DNA from: Anaerolineae bacterium | GTDB taxonomy: Bacteria; Chloroflexota; Anaerolineae; DRVO01 | DNA: 6,422 nucleotides | Assembly: GCA_012719195.1 (NCBI GenBank) | Contig: JAAYAV010000153.1 | Location: forward strand, 1 to 6,422 | Direction: 5' to 3' | Translations under genes and position numbers: made by a program | Notes under the pieces: model-generated | The model's database searches: none | Seen by the model: the letters and a program-made list of their open reading frames with translations, nothing else | What the model was told of the DNA's origin: nothing | Shown here: piece by piece, positions 1 to 6,109 of the stretch | How the letters are laid out: every line of letters begins with the position of its first letter | Numbering within the stretch: the stretch's first letter is position 1

Positions 1-28
1 CCGATTATAGCCAGAGGTGCGAAGGGAC

Positions 29-58
29 AACAAGAAAGCCCCCCGTGTGCCGGGGGGC
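29..58 (-). terminator. Intrinsic terminator of tRNA-Glu
   Basis: On the minus strand an 8-bp perfect GC-rich stem (GCCCCCCG paired with CGGGGGGC, positions 38-45 and 51-58) with a 5-nt loop is followed by the U-rich run TTTCTTGTTG. It begins 4 nt after the encoded CCA of the tRNA-Glu gene. This is the classic form of a rho-independent terminator, and it ends the tRNA-Glu transcript. Confidence 0.9.
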
Positions 59-62
59 GAGC

Positions 63-138
63 TGGTGGCCCATAGGGGAATCGAACCCCTGTTTCCGCCT
101 TGAGAGGGCGGCGTCCTGGGCCCCTAGACGAATGGGCC
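63..138 (-). tRNA. tRNA-Glu (anticodon CTC), CCA encoded
   Basis: The minus strand folds into a full cloverleaf. The acceptor stem is GGCCCAT/ATGGGCC with discriminator A. The anticodon stem is CCGCC/GGCGG with loop CTCTCAA, placing anticodon CTC at 102-104 (reads GAG, Glu). The T arm is AGGGG-TTCGATT-CCCCT. The body is 73 nt (66-138), and the CCA end is encoded at 63-65, unlike the two tRNA-Ala genes at the other end of the window. The D-loop and anticodon region resemble other bacterial tRNA-Glu sequences. The gene has its own promoter and terminator, so it is probably a single-gene unit rather than a tail of the lar operon. Confidence 0.96.
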
Positions 139-150
139 AGCTAGGCGAGG

Positions 151-179
151 AATATAGCAGCGCAGCCCGATCGGCGCAA
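151..179 (-). promoter_or_regulatory. Promoter of tRNA-Glu
   Basis: On the minus strand a -35-like TTGCGC (174-179) is separated by exactly 17 nt from a -10 box TATATT (151-156), which matches TATAAT at 5 of 6 positions. The -10 box ends 12 nt before the mature tRNA 5' end, which fits a start site a few bases upstream of the tRNA. The spacer carries GGGCTGCGC, also found next to the -10 box of tRNA-Ala(CGC). Confidence 0.65.
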
Positions 180-208
180 GATTGGACCGTGCTTGTGAGT
201 GCCAGCGC

Positions 209-1369
209 CTACTGCAGGTAGGCCGCTTGCACGGTGGCGTAGACGTCCTTGAGAGGCACGCCGGCTCGCTCGCTCACCTGGCGACAGTCCTCGTACTCGG
301 GGGCGGCGTTGACGCGTTCCTCGCCCAGGAACCCCAACTTCATACGCACCGGCCCCCAAAGGGTCTCGACAGTTACAGTCTCGCGCCGCAGCTTCAGGCG
401 GTCCATGCTCCGGTAACGTACGCCCAGGCTGGTGGTCTGGCGGAGTACGCACTCGGCCACGGCCTGACGATCAGCGTCGCGGCACAGGGCCGTGAACACG
501 AACCCGGGACGGCCCTTCTTCCCGACGACGGTGGTGAAGAAGGCGTCGAGAGCGCCGGCTTCCAGGGCTGCCTCGACGGCGCGCGGCATCCATTCGGGGT
601 TCATGTCGTCCAGGTTGGCCTGCAACTCGGTGATCTGGTCGTGCTCTCCGGTGGCCGACGACTGACCGATGACGACCCGGAGCACGTTGGGGCGGCCTTC
701 GGGGTCCCGGGTGCCGGCCCCATAGCCGGTTGACTCGACTGTCATGGAGGGCATGGCCGAGCCGGCGGCGAGACCGGTGAGCAGCGCTGCCCCCGTGGGG
801 GTGACCCACTCGCCCTCGGCGTCAACGGCCTCGACCGGCCAGCCGCGCATCAGCTCGGCCGTGGCCGGGGCCGGGATGGGCAGTAGGCCGTGATCGGTAT
901 TGACGCGTCCGTGCGTCCAGGGCAGCGCGGACCCGTAGATCTCCTGGATGCCCAACAGGTCTAGCCCGATGCACGCGCCGACGATATCCACGATGCTGTC
1001 CACCGCGCCTACCTCGTGGAAGTGCACCTCTTCCAGGGACACGCCGTGGACGTGCGCCTCGGCTTCACCGAGACGCCGGAATACGGCGAGCGCCATCGTC
1101 TTGGCGTGCGAGCTGATTTCGCTCGCTTCGATCATGGCGGCGATGTCGCTGTAGTGGCGGTGATGGTGGTGCTCCTGAGCGGAGACCCCGGCATGAGTGG
1201 CGCGTAGGCCGGACCTTCGTACGGTAGCGGGCTCGATACTCCACCCGGGGAGACCGAGCTTGCCCAGTTCTCGCCGCAGTGCGGCGACGTCCAGCCCGGC
1301 GTCCAGCAGTGCTCCCAGTACCATGTCTCCGGAGATCCCGGCGGCGCAATCGAAGTAGCAGACTCTCAA
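209..1369 (-). CDS. larC: LarC, nickel-pincer cofactor cyclometallase
   Basis: LarC performs the last step of nickel-pincer nucleotide (NPN) synthesis. It uses CTP to insert nickel into the dithiolated pyridinium mononucleotide, forming a Ni-C and two Ni-S bonds (family knowledge). The 386-aa protein shows the LarC (former DUF111) motifs in order: DCAAGISGDM (7-16), the His-rich EHHHHRHY (66-73), HVHG (106-109), EVHFHEVGAVDSIVDIVG (114-131), NLDDMNPEW (252-260), GKKGRPG (283-289), SLGVR (314-318) and PEYED (357-361). The His cluster is a plausible nickel-binding stretch. The gene is one uninterrupted frame, whereas Lactobacillus plantarum makes LarC from two frames. The start is TTG (1367-1369), which overlaps the larB stop as TTGA and is served by AAGGAGG 4 nt upstream. 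It is the last gene of larE-larB-larC, and I see no clear terminator before the tRNA-Glu promoter. Confidence 0.95.
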   Translation of the reverse strand: MRVCYFDCAAGISGDMVLGALLDAGLDVAALRRELGKLGLPGWSIEPATVRRSGLRATHAGVSAQEHHHHRHYSDIAAMIEASEISSHAKTMALAVFRRLGEAEAHVHGVSLEEVHFHEVGAVDSIVDIVGACIGLDLLGIQEIYGSALPWTHGRVNTDHGLLPIPAPATAELMRGWPVEAVDAEGEWVTPTGAALLTGLAAGSAMPSMTVESTGYGAGTRDPEGRPNVLRVVIGQSSATGEHDQITELQANLDDMNPEWMPRAVEAALEAGALDAFFTTVVGKKGRPGFVFTALCRDADRQAVAECVLRQTTSLGVRYRSMDRLKLRRETVTVETLWGPVRMKLGFLGEERVNAAPEYEDCRQVSERAGVPLKDVYATVQAAYLQ

Positions 1370-2145
1370 ACTTCCTCCTTCTTGGCAGTACGGTTGCAGA
1401 TGGCACGCAGGATGGAACAGGCGAAGTAGGCAGCCCCGAAGCCGTTGTCGATGTTGACCACCGCCACGCCGGAAGCGCAGGAGTTGAGCATGGTGAAGAG
1501 GGGGGCCAGCCCGCCCAGGCTGGTACCATAGCCGACGCTGGTCGGTACGGCCACCACGGGGGTGCTTACTAGGCCACCGACGACGCTAGCCAGGGCCCCT
1601 TCCATGCCGGCGACGACGATCACGACCGCGGCGCCGGTGATGACGTCCAGATGCGCCAGCAGCCGGTGCAGCCCGGCCACTCCGACGTCGTAAACGTGCT
1701 GGACGCGGCAGCCAAAGTGACGGGCCACGACGACGGCCTCCTCGGCGACGGGAGCGTCCGACGTGCCGGCGCTGACGACCACGATGTAGTCGTCGCTGGT
1801 CGGCTCCGGTATCTCTCCGACGGCGATGACGCGGGCCATGGGGTAGTATTGCGCCTCCGGCACCTGGGCCTTAACCGCCTCGAAGTGAGCCGAGTCGGCG
1901 CGGGTCGCGAGTGCCTTGGAGCCGCCGGCGGTGAGCCGGGACATGATGGCCGCCGTTTGCTCCGGGGTCTTGCTCTCGGCGTACACCACCTCGGGGAAGC
2001 CGCGCCGCAGCTGGCGATGATGATCGATGTGGGCGAAGCCGATGTCTTCGAAGGGCAGGCCGCGCAGCTTCTGCTCGGCGGCGGCAAGGGAAAGGTCTCC
2101 CGAGCGCACTGCCTCCAGCAGTGCCCGTAGGGTAGGGTCGTTCAT
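1366..2145 (-). CDS. larB: LarB, pyridinium-3,5-biscarboxylate mononucleotide synthase
   Basis: LarB carboxylates C5 of the pyridinium ring of nicotinic acid adenine dinucleotide and hydrolyses the phosphoanhydride. It yields pyridinium-3,5-biscarboxylic acid mononucleotide, the first NPN precursor (family knowledge). The 259-aa protein has an N-terminal helical part and a C-terminal PurE-like Rossmann domain: VVVSAGTSDAPVAEEA (122-137), VAGMEGALASVVGGLV (178-193) and NSCASGVAVVNIDNGFGAA (221-239). Cys223 in the last motif corresponds to the cysteine that attacks the pyridinium ring in the L. plantarum enzyme. The ATG start overlaps the larE stop as ATGA. A GAGGTG ribosome site (2151-2156) lies 5 nt upstream, inside the end of larE. 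The 4-nt overlaps on both sides indicate translational coupling within one operon. Confidence 0.96.
   Translation of the reverse strand: MNDPTLRALLEAVRSGDLSLAAAEQKLRGLPFEDIGFAHIDHHRQLRRGFPEVVYAESKTPEQTAAIMSRLTAGGSKALATRADSAHFEAVKAQVPEAQYYPMARVIAVGEIPEPTSDDYIVVVSAGTSDAPVAEEAVVVARHFGCRVQHVYDVGVAGLHRLLAHLDVITGAAVVIVVAGMEGALASVVGGLVSTPVVAVPTSVGYGTSLGGLAPLFTMLNSCASGVAVVNIDNGFGAAYFACSILRAICNRTAKKEEV
1374..1380 (-). promoter_or_regulatory. Ribosome binding site deciding the larC TTG start
   Basis: AAGGAGG on the minus strand, close to a full anti-16S match, lies 4 nt before the TTG start of larC and inside the last codons of larB. It supports TTG as the true start even though the codon is rare. Confidence 0.75.
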
Positions 2146-2948
2146 CTCAACACCTCATTGAGGCTGCCGGTACGGTAGCCCTGCAGATCCAGGGTTACGT
2201 AACGGTAGCCCAGTTCCCGTAGGGCACCTAGCACCGTTTCGCGCTCCGCTAACACCCGCGCCAGGTCCTCGGCGGGGACTTCGATGCGGGCAATGACACC
2301 ATGGTGGCGCAGACGGTACTGCTTCAGGCCCAGGGCCGCCAGCGCTTCTTCGCCGGCCTCGATGCGCCGGAGAGATTCCTCCGTCAGGGAAGTTCCGTAT
2401 GGGATGCGCGAGGCGAGGCAGGCGAAGCTGGGCAGATCGGCACTCGGCAGCGCGAGGCTGCGGGAGGCGGCACGTATGTCGCTCTTGGTGAACCCGGCGT
2501 CCCGCAGGGGGCTGATGACGCCCAGTTCGGCCGCCGCTCGCGTCCCCGGCCGGTAGTCTTCCGCATCGTCGGCGTTGGTGCCGTCGAGGAGGTGGTGGAT
2601 GCCCCGAGCGCGCGCCAGGCCCAGCAGCTGGCTGAAACGGCCTTTCTTGCAGACGTAACACCGATCGGGCTGGTTGGCCACGAAGGCCGGATCCGAGAAC
2701 TCGGACGACTCCACCACCAGGTGCAGCGCTCCGATCTCCGCTGCCCAACGCTTCGCTCGATCCAGTTCGGCCGCCGTCCCCACGGGTGAATGGGCCGTGA
2801 GGGCGAGGACGTTTTCTGGGCCGAGGGTGTCCGCCGCTACCCGCAACAGGAAAGTGCTGTCCACTCCGCCTGAGTAGGCGATTGCGACGCGGCCCAAGTC
2901 GCGCAGCTGGCTCCGAAGGCTATCCCACTTACGATCTAGCTCTGACAA
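2142..2948 (-). CDS. larE: LarE, sulfur transferase for nickel-pincer cofactor
   Basis: LarE adenylates the carboxylates of the LarB product and replaces them with thiocarboxylates, giving the substrate for LarC (family knowledge). The 268-aa protein is a PP-loop ATP pyrophosphatase: SGGVDST lies at 26-32, followed by the conserved DGTNADD (122-128) and the PSFACLASRIPYG stretch (173-185). Cys177 sits where the L. plantarum enzyme has its sacrificial Cys176. A second pair, RCYVC with Cys97 and Cys100, makes the three-cysteine pattern of LarE proteins that bind a [4Fe-4S] cluster. The start is TTG at 2946-2948, with GAGGAG 9 nt upstream. Reading upstream in frame I find no other start codon before a stop at 2988-2990. 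It is the first gene of the larEBC operon, 143 nt after ridA, and may be co-transcribed with leuS-ridA or have its own weak promoter. Confidence 0.95.
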   Translation of the reverse strand: MSELDRKWDSLRSQLRDLGRVAIAYSGGVDSTFLLRVAADTLGPENVLALTAHSPVGTAAELDRAKRWAAEIGALHLVVESSEFSDPAFVANQPDRCYVCKKGRFSQLLGLARARGIHHLLDGTNADDAEDYRPGTRAAAELGVISPLRDAGFTKSDIRAASRSLALPSADLPSFACLASRIPYGTSLTEESLRRIEAGEEALAALGLKQYRLRHHGVIARIEVPAEDLARVLAERETVLGALRELGYRYVTLDLQGYRTGSLNEVLR

Positions 2949-3049
2949 ACGGACCGACTCCTCAACGGGGCAGACTGCATGCCGGGATCATTGGAGGAGG
3001 ATACCACAACCCGCCGTCCGCCGGTGAATAGCACCCGGGACAGGAGGGC
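2949..3049 (-). other. Gap upstream of larE, possible weak promoter
   Basis: This gap upstream of larE holds no open frame that I can support. On the minus strand there is a TATCCT hexamer (-10-like) and, 19 nt further upstream, TTCACC (-35-like). Both match the consensus only partly and the spacing is long, so a promoter is possible but not shown. I see no riboswitch fold or operator repeat. Confidence 0.2.
2958..2963 (-). promoter_or_regulatory. Ribosome binding site deciding the larE TTG start
   Basis: GAGGAG on the minus strand, 9 nt before the TTG codon. No ATG or GTG lies in frame between this codon and the upstream stop, so this site and TTG define the start of larE. Confidence 0.6.
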
Positions 3050-3080
3050 GAGGGAGCGGGACATTGCGCCTCGCTCCCTC
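3050..3080 (-). other. GC-rich hairpin downstream of ridA
   Basis: GAGGGAGCG (3072-3080 read on the minus strand) pairs perfectly over 9 bp with CGCTCCCTC (3050-3058), starting 11 nt after the ridA stop. The following minus-strand sequence lacks a U-run, so it is not a canonical intrinsic terminator. It may weaken read-through or protect the 3' end of the leuS-ridA message. Confidence 0.45.
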
Positions 3081-3091
3081 AATGGCAACGG

Positions 3092-3472
3092 CTAGAGAAC
3101 CGCCACCGCCTCGATCTCGACCAGTGCGTCGAGGGGGATGCGGGCCACCTGCACCGTGGTGCGGGCAGGTGGGTCCGACGGGAAGAACTCGGCGTAGACG
3201 GCGTTCATTGCCTTGAAGTCATTCATGTCGGCCAGGAAGACGGTGGTCTTCACAACCTTGGACAGCGACGAGCCGGCGGCCTCCAGGATGGCGGCGATGT
3301 TCTGGAGGGTCTGGCGCGTCTGCTCCTCGATGCCCTCCGCCATCTGACGGCTGCTCGGGTTCAGGCCGGCCTGCCCGGCCGTGTAGATAAGGTTTCCCGT
3401 CACGACGGCGTGAGAGTACGGACCGACGGCCGGCGGTGCGCCGGGGGCCATGAGCGTTCGTCTGTCGGACAT
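3092..3472 (-). CDS. ridA: RidA-family enamine/imine deaminase
   Basis: RidA hydrolyses reactive enamine/imine intermediates such as 2-aminoacrylate and 2-iminobutanoate that PLP enzymes release, giving 2-ketoacids and ammonia (family knowledge). The 126-aa length is typical. Visible family landmarks are GPYSHA (17-22), YTAGQ (30-34), VKTTVFLADMNDF (74-86), PARTTV (102-107) and ALVEIEAVAV (116-125). Arg104 corresponds to the substrate-binding Arg105 of E. coli RidA, Glu119 to Glu120 and Tyr19 to Tyr17. Ala32 replaces E. coli Ser30. The ATG start has AAGGAGG (3478-3484) 5 nt upstream. The gene lies 16 nt after the leuS stop, so it is probably translated from the leuS message. The family is certain, but the exact Rid subgroup and substrate are not. 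Confidence 0.93.
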   Translation of the reverse strand: MSDRRTLMAPGAPPAVGPYSHAVVTGNLIYTAGQAGLNPSSRQMAEGIEEQTRQTLQNIAAILEAAGSSLSKVVKTTVFLADMNDFKAMNAVYAEFFPSDPPARTTVQVARIPLDALVEIEAVAVL

Positions 3473-3488
3473 TGCTTCCTCCTTAGGT

Positions 3489-5942
3489 CTACCTAACCAC
3501 GATGTTCACGAGCCGGCCGGGGGCGTATATCACCTTCACTACCTGCTTGCCCTCGATGTGACGTTGCGCGCCGGGCGTAGCCAGTGCCAGCGCCTGCACC
3601 TCGTCCTCGCTTGATTCGGGATCGACGTCGATTCGATCGCGCACACGCCCATTCACCTGCACCGCCACGGTTACGACGTCGTCCTTGGCCAACTCCTCGT
3701 TCCAGACCGGCCACTCCTGCTGGTGGACGCTGTACGGCTTGCCCATTCGCTCCCAGAGCTCCTCGCCGATGTGTGGACAACTCGGCGCCAGCATCAGGAC
3801 CAGTGCCTCTAGCGCTTCCTGCCAGACGGGGCTGCGAGTCAGAGCGGTCTGCTTCGCCTTGACCAGGTAGTTGTTGTACTCCATCAGGGCGGCAAGCATG
3901 GTATTGAAGCGGAAGGCCTCAAAGTCGTCGGTCACCTTGCGGATAGTCTTGTGCATCACCCGCTGCAGGTCGCGCTCGGCACGCGCCATGTCGGCCACCG
4001 GCTCGAGCGTCTCTGGGGTCGGATCAACCACGAGCGCCCAGACGCGGCTCAGGAAGCGGTAGATGCCCTCAATGCCGCGGGTGTTCCAGGGCCCGCCTTC
4101 GTCCCAGGGGCCGATGAACATCAAGTAGGCGCGCATTGAGTCGGCGCCGGTGCTGCTCACGAAGTCGTCCGGGTTAACCACGTTCCCGCGCGACTTGCTC
4201 ATCTTCTCGTTGTCTTCGCCCAGAATGATGCCCTGGTTGTAGAGGCGCAGCATGGGCTCATCGAAGTCGAGGATGCCCATGTCGCGGCAGGCCTTGGTGA
4301 AGAAGCGGGTGTAAAGCAGGTGCATGGTGGCATGCTCGATGCCGCCGGTGTAGAGATCGACGGGTAGCCAGTACTTGCCCTCCACCGGGTCGATGGGTCC
4401 CTGGTCGTACCCGGGGCTGGTGTAGCGCATGTGGTACCAGGACGAGCACATGAAGGTGTCCATGGTATCGGTCTCGCGCTCGGCGGGGCCGCCACAGGTG
4501 GGGCAGGTGGTGTAGCGGAAGCCCTCGTGGTAGCGCAGCGGCGACTCGCCGGTGGGCAGGAACTCGGCGTCCTCGGGCAGCAGCACCGGCAGCTGGTCTT
4601 CCGGCACGGGCACAGTCCCACACTTCTCGCAGTACACGATGGGGATTGGCGCGCCCCAGTAACGCTGCCGCGAGATCAGCCAGTCGTGCACGCGGTAGTT
4701 GATCGTCCGCTTGCCGATGCCGTGCCCTTCCATGTACTCGGCAATTCGGTCCCAGGCGTCAGTCGAGGAGAGCCCGTCGAACTGGCCGGAGTTGACCATG
4801 GTGCCGGGCTCCACGTACGCCTCGGTCAGGGGCTTACCGTCCCAGTCGGGCGGCGCGATCACCACCGGGATAGGCAGGCCATAGCGCTGGGCGAAGTCAA
4901 AGTCGCGTGTGTCGTGAGCGGGGACGCCCATGATGGCGCCGGTTCCATACCCGGTGAGGACGTAGTCGGCGACGAAGATGGGCACGCGCTCGCCGTTCAT
5001 GGGGTTGACGGCGTAGGTGCCGATGAAGACGCCGTCTCGCTCACGTTCGGTGCTCAGGCGCTCCACTTCACTCTGGCGGGCAGCCTGCACCCGATACTGA
5101 TCCACCTCAGCCGCCCGGTCGTTAATGGTTAGCAGGTCCACCAGTTCGTGCTCCGGAGCCAGAACGGCGAAAGTCATGCCGAAGACGGTGTCGGGCCGGG
5201 TGGTGAACACCGGGATCTTGAGGTTGCTGTCCGGTATGACCAGGTCGAACTGGACGCCTTCGCTCCGCCCGATCCAGTTGGTCTGCATGGCCCGCACCCT
5301 TTCGGGCCACTCGATCTTGCTGAAGTCCAGCAGCTCTTCGGCGTAGTTGGTCATGCGGAACAGCCACTGCTCCAGGTCGCGCTTGACCACCGGAGTGCCG
5401 CAGCGTTCGCAGTGGCGGTCTTCGCCCCAGACCTGCTCGCGGGCTAGAGTGGTGTTGCACACCGGGCAGAAGTCCACCGGCGAACGGTCGCGGTATGCGA
5501 GGCCGTGCTTGTAGAACTGCAGGAAGAACCACTGCGTCCAGCGGTAGTAGTCCGGCAGACAGCTGACCATCTCGCGGTCCCAGTCGAACATGGCGCCCAT
5601 GGTCTTGAGCTGTTCGCGCATGCGGGCCACGTTGTCCAGGGTCCATTTCATGGGGTGGATGCCGCGCTTGATGGCGGCATTCTCCGCCGGCAGTCCGAAG
5701 GCGTCGAAGCCCATGGGGAAGAGGACATTGTAGCCCTGCATGCGAAGGAAGCGGGCCTTGGCATCGGCGGGGGCCATGGCGTACCAGTGGCCGATGTGCA
5801 GGTCGCCACTGGTGTAGGGAAGCATGGTGAGGTAGTAGTATTTGGGCCGGTCGCTTGTGGGTGAGACGTTGTACAGGCGGTCTTCCGCCCAGCGGTCGCG
5901 CCACTTGCGCTCGATATCCTGCGGACTGTAGGCCTCGGCCAT
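3489..5942 (-). CDS. leuS: Leucyl-tRNA synthetase (cytosolic, bacterial type)
   Basis: Class Ia synthetase that charges tRNA-Leu with leucine and edits mischarged products. Starting at ATG 5940-5942 it is 817 aa, normal for bacterial LeuRS. Domains in order: the Rossmann core with the HIGH box (49-52); a zinc ribbon with CPVC (159-162) and CERC (178-181); the CP1 editing domain from about 224 to 420, with TTRPDTVFG (247-255) and VPAHDTRD (340-347); a second cysteine set CEKC (438-441) and CPTC (480-483); KMSKS (580-584); a helical anticodon-binding domain (about 650-760); and a small C-terminal domain. Asp344 corresponds to the editing Asp345 of E. coli. The frame extends upstream to an ATG at 5975, but that codon lies inside the leader terminator. 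I therefore chose 5942, which follows GGGAGGG. Expression should be induced by uncharged tRNA-Leu through the upstream T-box. ridA follows after 16 nt. Confidence 0.97.
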   Translation of the reverse strand: MAEAYSPQDIERKWRDRWAEDRLYNVSPTSDRPKYYYLTMLPYTSGDLHIGHWYAMAPADAKARFLRMQGYNVLFPMGFDAFGLPAENAAIKRGIHPMKWTLDNVARMREQLKTMGAMFDWDREMVSCLPDYYRWTQWFFLQFYKHGLAYRDRSPVDFCPVCNTTLAREQVWGEDRHCERCGTPVVKRDLEQWLFRMTNYAEELLDFSKIEWPERVRAMQTNWIGRSEGVQFDLVIPDSNLKIPVFTTRPDTVFGMTFAVLAPEHELVDLLTINDRAAEVDQYRVQAARQSEVERLSTERERDGVFIGTYAVNPMNGERVPIFVADYVLTGYGTGAIMGVPAHDTRDFDFAQRYGLPIPVVIAPPDWDGKPLTEAYVEPGTMVNSGQFDGLSSTDAWDRIAEYMEGHGIGKRTINYRVHDWLISRQRYWGAPIPIVYCEKCGTVPVPEDQLPVLLPEDAEFLPTGESPLRYHEGFRYTTCPTCGGPAERETDTMDTFMCSSWYHMRYTSPGYDQGPIDPVEGKYWLPVDLYTGGIEHATMHLLYTRFFTKACRDMGILDFDEPMLRLYNQGIILGEDNEKMSKSRGNVVNPDDFVSSTGADSMRAYLMFIGPWDEGGPWNTRGIEGIYRFLSRVWALVVDPTPETLEPVADMARAERDLQRVMHKTIRKVTDDFEAFRFNTMLAALMEYNNYLVKAKQTALTRSPVWQEALEALVLMLAPSCPHIGEELWERMGKPYSVHQQEWPVWNEELAKDDVVTVAVQVNGRVRDRIDVDPESSEDEVQALALATPGAQRHIEGKQVVKVIYAPGRLVNIVVR

Positions 5943-5945
5943 GTT

Positions 5946-5952
5946 CCCTCCC
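5946..5952 (-). promoter_or_regulatory. Ribosome binding site deciding the leuS start
   Basis: GGGAGGG on the minus strand ends 3 nt before ATG 5940-5942 and contains a GGAGG core 4 nt from the start. It lies downstream of the T-box terminator, as needed for a leader-controlled gene, and rules against the upstream in-frame ATG at 5975. Confidence 0.7.
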
Positions 5953-5957
5953 GGCGT

Positions 5958-5995
5958 AAACAGAAGAGCCCCCATCCCATCAGGGACGAGGGCTC
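5958..5995 (-). terminator. T-box-controlled terminator in the leuS leader
   Basis: On the minus strand GAGCCCTCGTCCC (5983-5995) pairs over 13 bp (two G-U pairs) with GGGATGGGGGCTC (5966-5978) around a TGAT loop. TTCTGTTT follows. The 5' arm contains the CCCT that the antiterminator needs, so the two folds are mutually exclusive, as in a standard transcriptional T-box. Confidence 0.88.
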
Positions 5996-6012
5996 TCTCG
6001 CGGTACCACCCT
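5982..6012 (-). promoter_or_regulatory. T-box sequence and antiterminator
   Basis: The minus strand carries AGGGTGGTACCGCG (5999-6012), the signature T-box sequence. AGGG (6009-6012) can pair with CCCT (5982-5985), leaving the bulge TGGTACC. The TGGT of the bulge (6005-6008) is complementary to the ACCA end of an uncharged tRNA with discriminator A, as in tRNA-Leu. The conserved CGTCCCT arm is present. This is the sensing half that holds the terminator open when the bound tRNA is uncharged. It is separated from stem III by a tRNA-Ala gene. Confidence 0.92.
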
Positions 6013-6037
6013 GCTTGACGGTGTACCGTGGCTTAGG

Positions 6038-6109
6038 TGGAGCTGAGGGGATTTGAACCCCTGACCCCTTGTCTGCCAGACAAGTGCTCTCCCACTGAGC
6101 TACAGCCCC
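6038..6109 (-). tRNA. tRNA-Ala (anticodon GGC), inside the leuS T-box leader
   Basis: The minus strand gives a complete 72-nt cloverleaf. The acceptor stem is GGGGCTG/CAGCTCC with the G3-U70 wobble that marks alanine tRNAs, and the discriminator is A. The D arm is GCTC/GAGC. The anticodon stem is CTTGT/ACAAG with loop CTGGCAG, so anticodon GGC (6075-6077) reads GCC. The T arm is AGGGG-TTCAAAT-CCCCT. The genome continues CCT after the discriminator, so the CCA is not fully encoded. I see no convincing promoter directly upstream. The gene lies 11 nt after stem III and 25 nt before the T-box sequence, so it must be released from the leader transcript by RNase P and a 3' nuclease, or be read from an unseen promoter. 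Confidence 0.96.

Noticed and set aside
182..733. Plus-strand open frame of 183 aa opposite larC
   Set aside because: It is antisense to clearly conserved larC codons, with no recognisable domain; long antisense frames are expected in GC-rich DNA.
3050..3080. Canonical intrinsic terminator after ridA
   Set aside because: The stem is convincing, but neither strand has a U-run after it, so I list it only as a hairpin.
4431..5132. Plus-strand open frame of 233 aa opposite leuS
   Set aside because: It is antisense to the editing and catalytic parts of leuS and has composition typical of a shadow frame.
5122..5904. Minus-strand open frame of 260 aa in another frame of leuS
   Set aside because: It is rich in Arg, Pro and His with no domain, while the overlapping leuS frame carries HIGH and zinc motifs.
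5973..5975. Upstream in-frame ATG as leuS start
   Set aside because: It lies within the terminator stem of the T-box and has no good ribosome site of its own; ATG 5940-5942 fits the family N-terminus.
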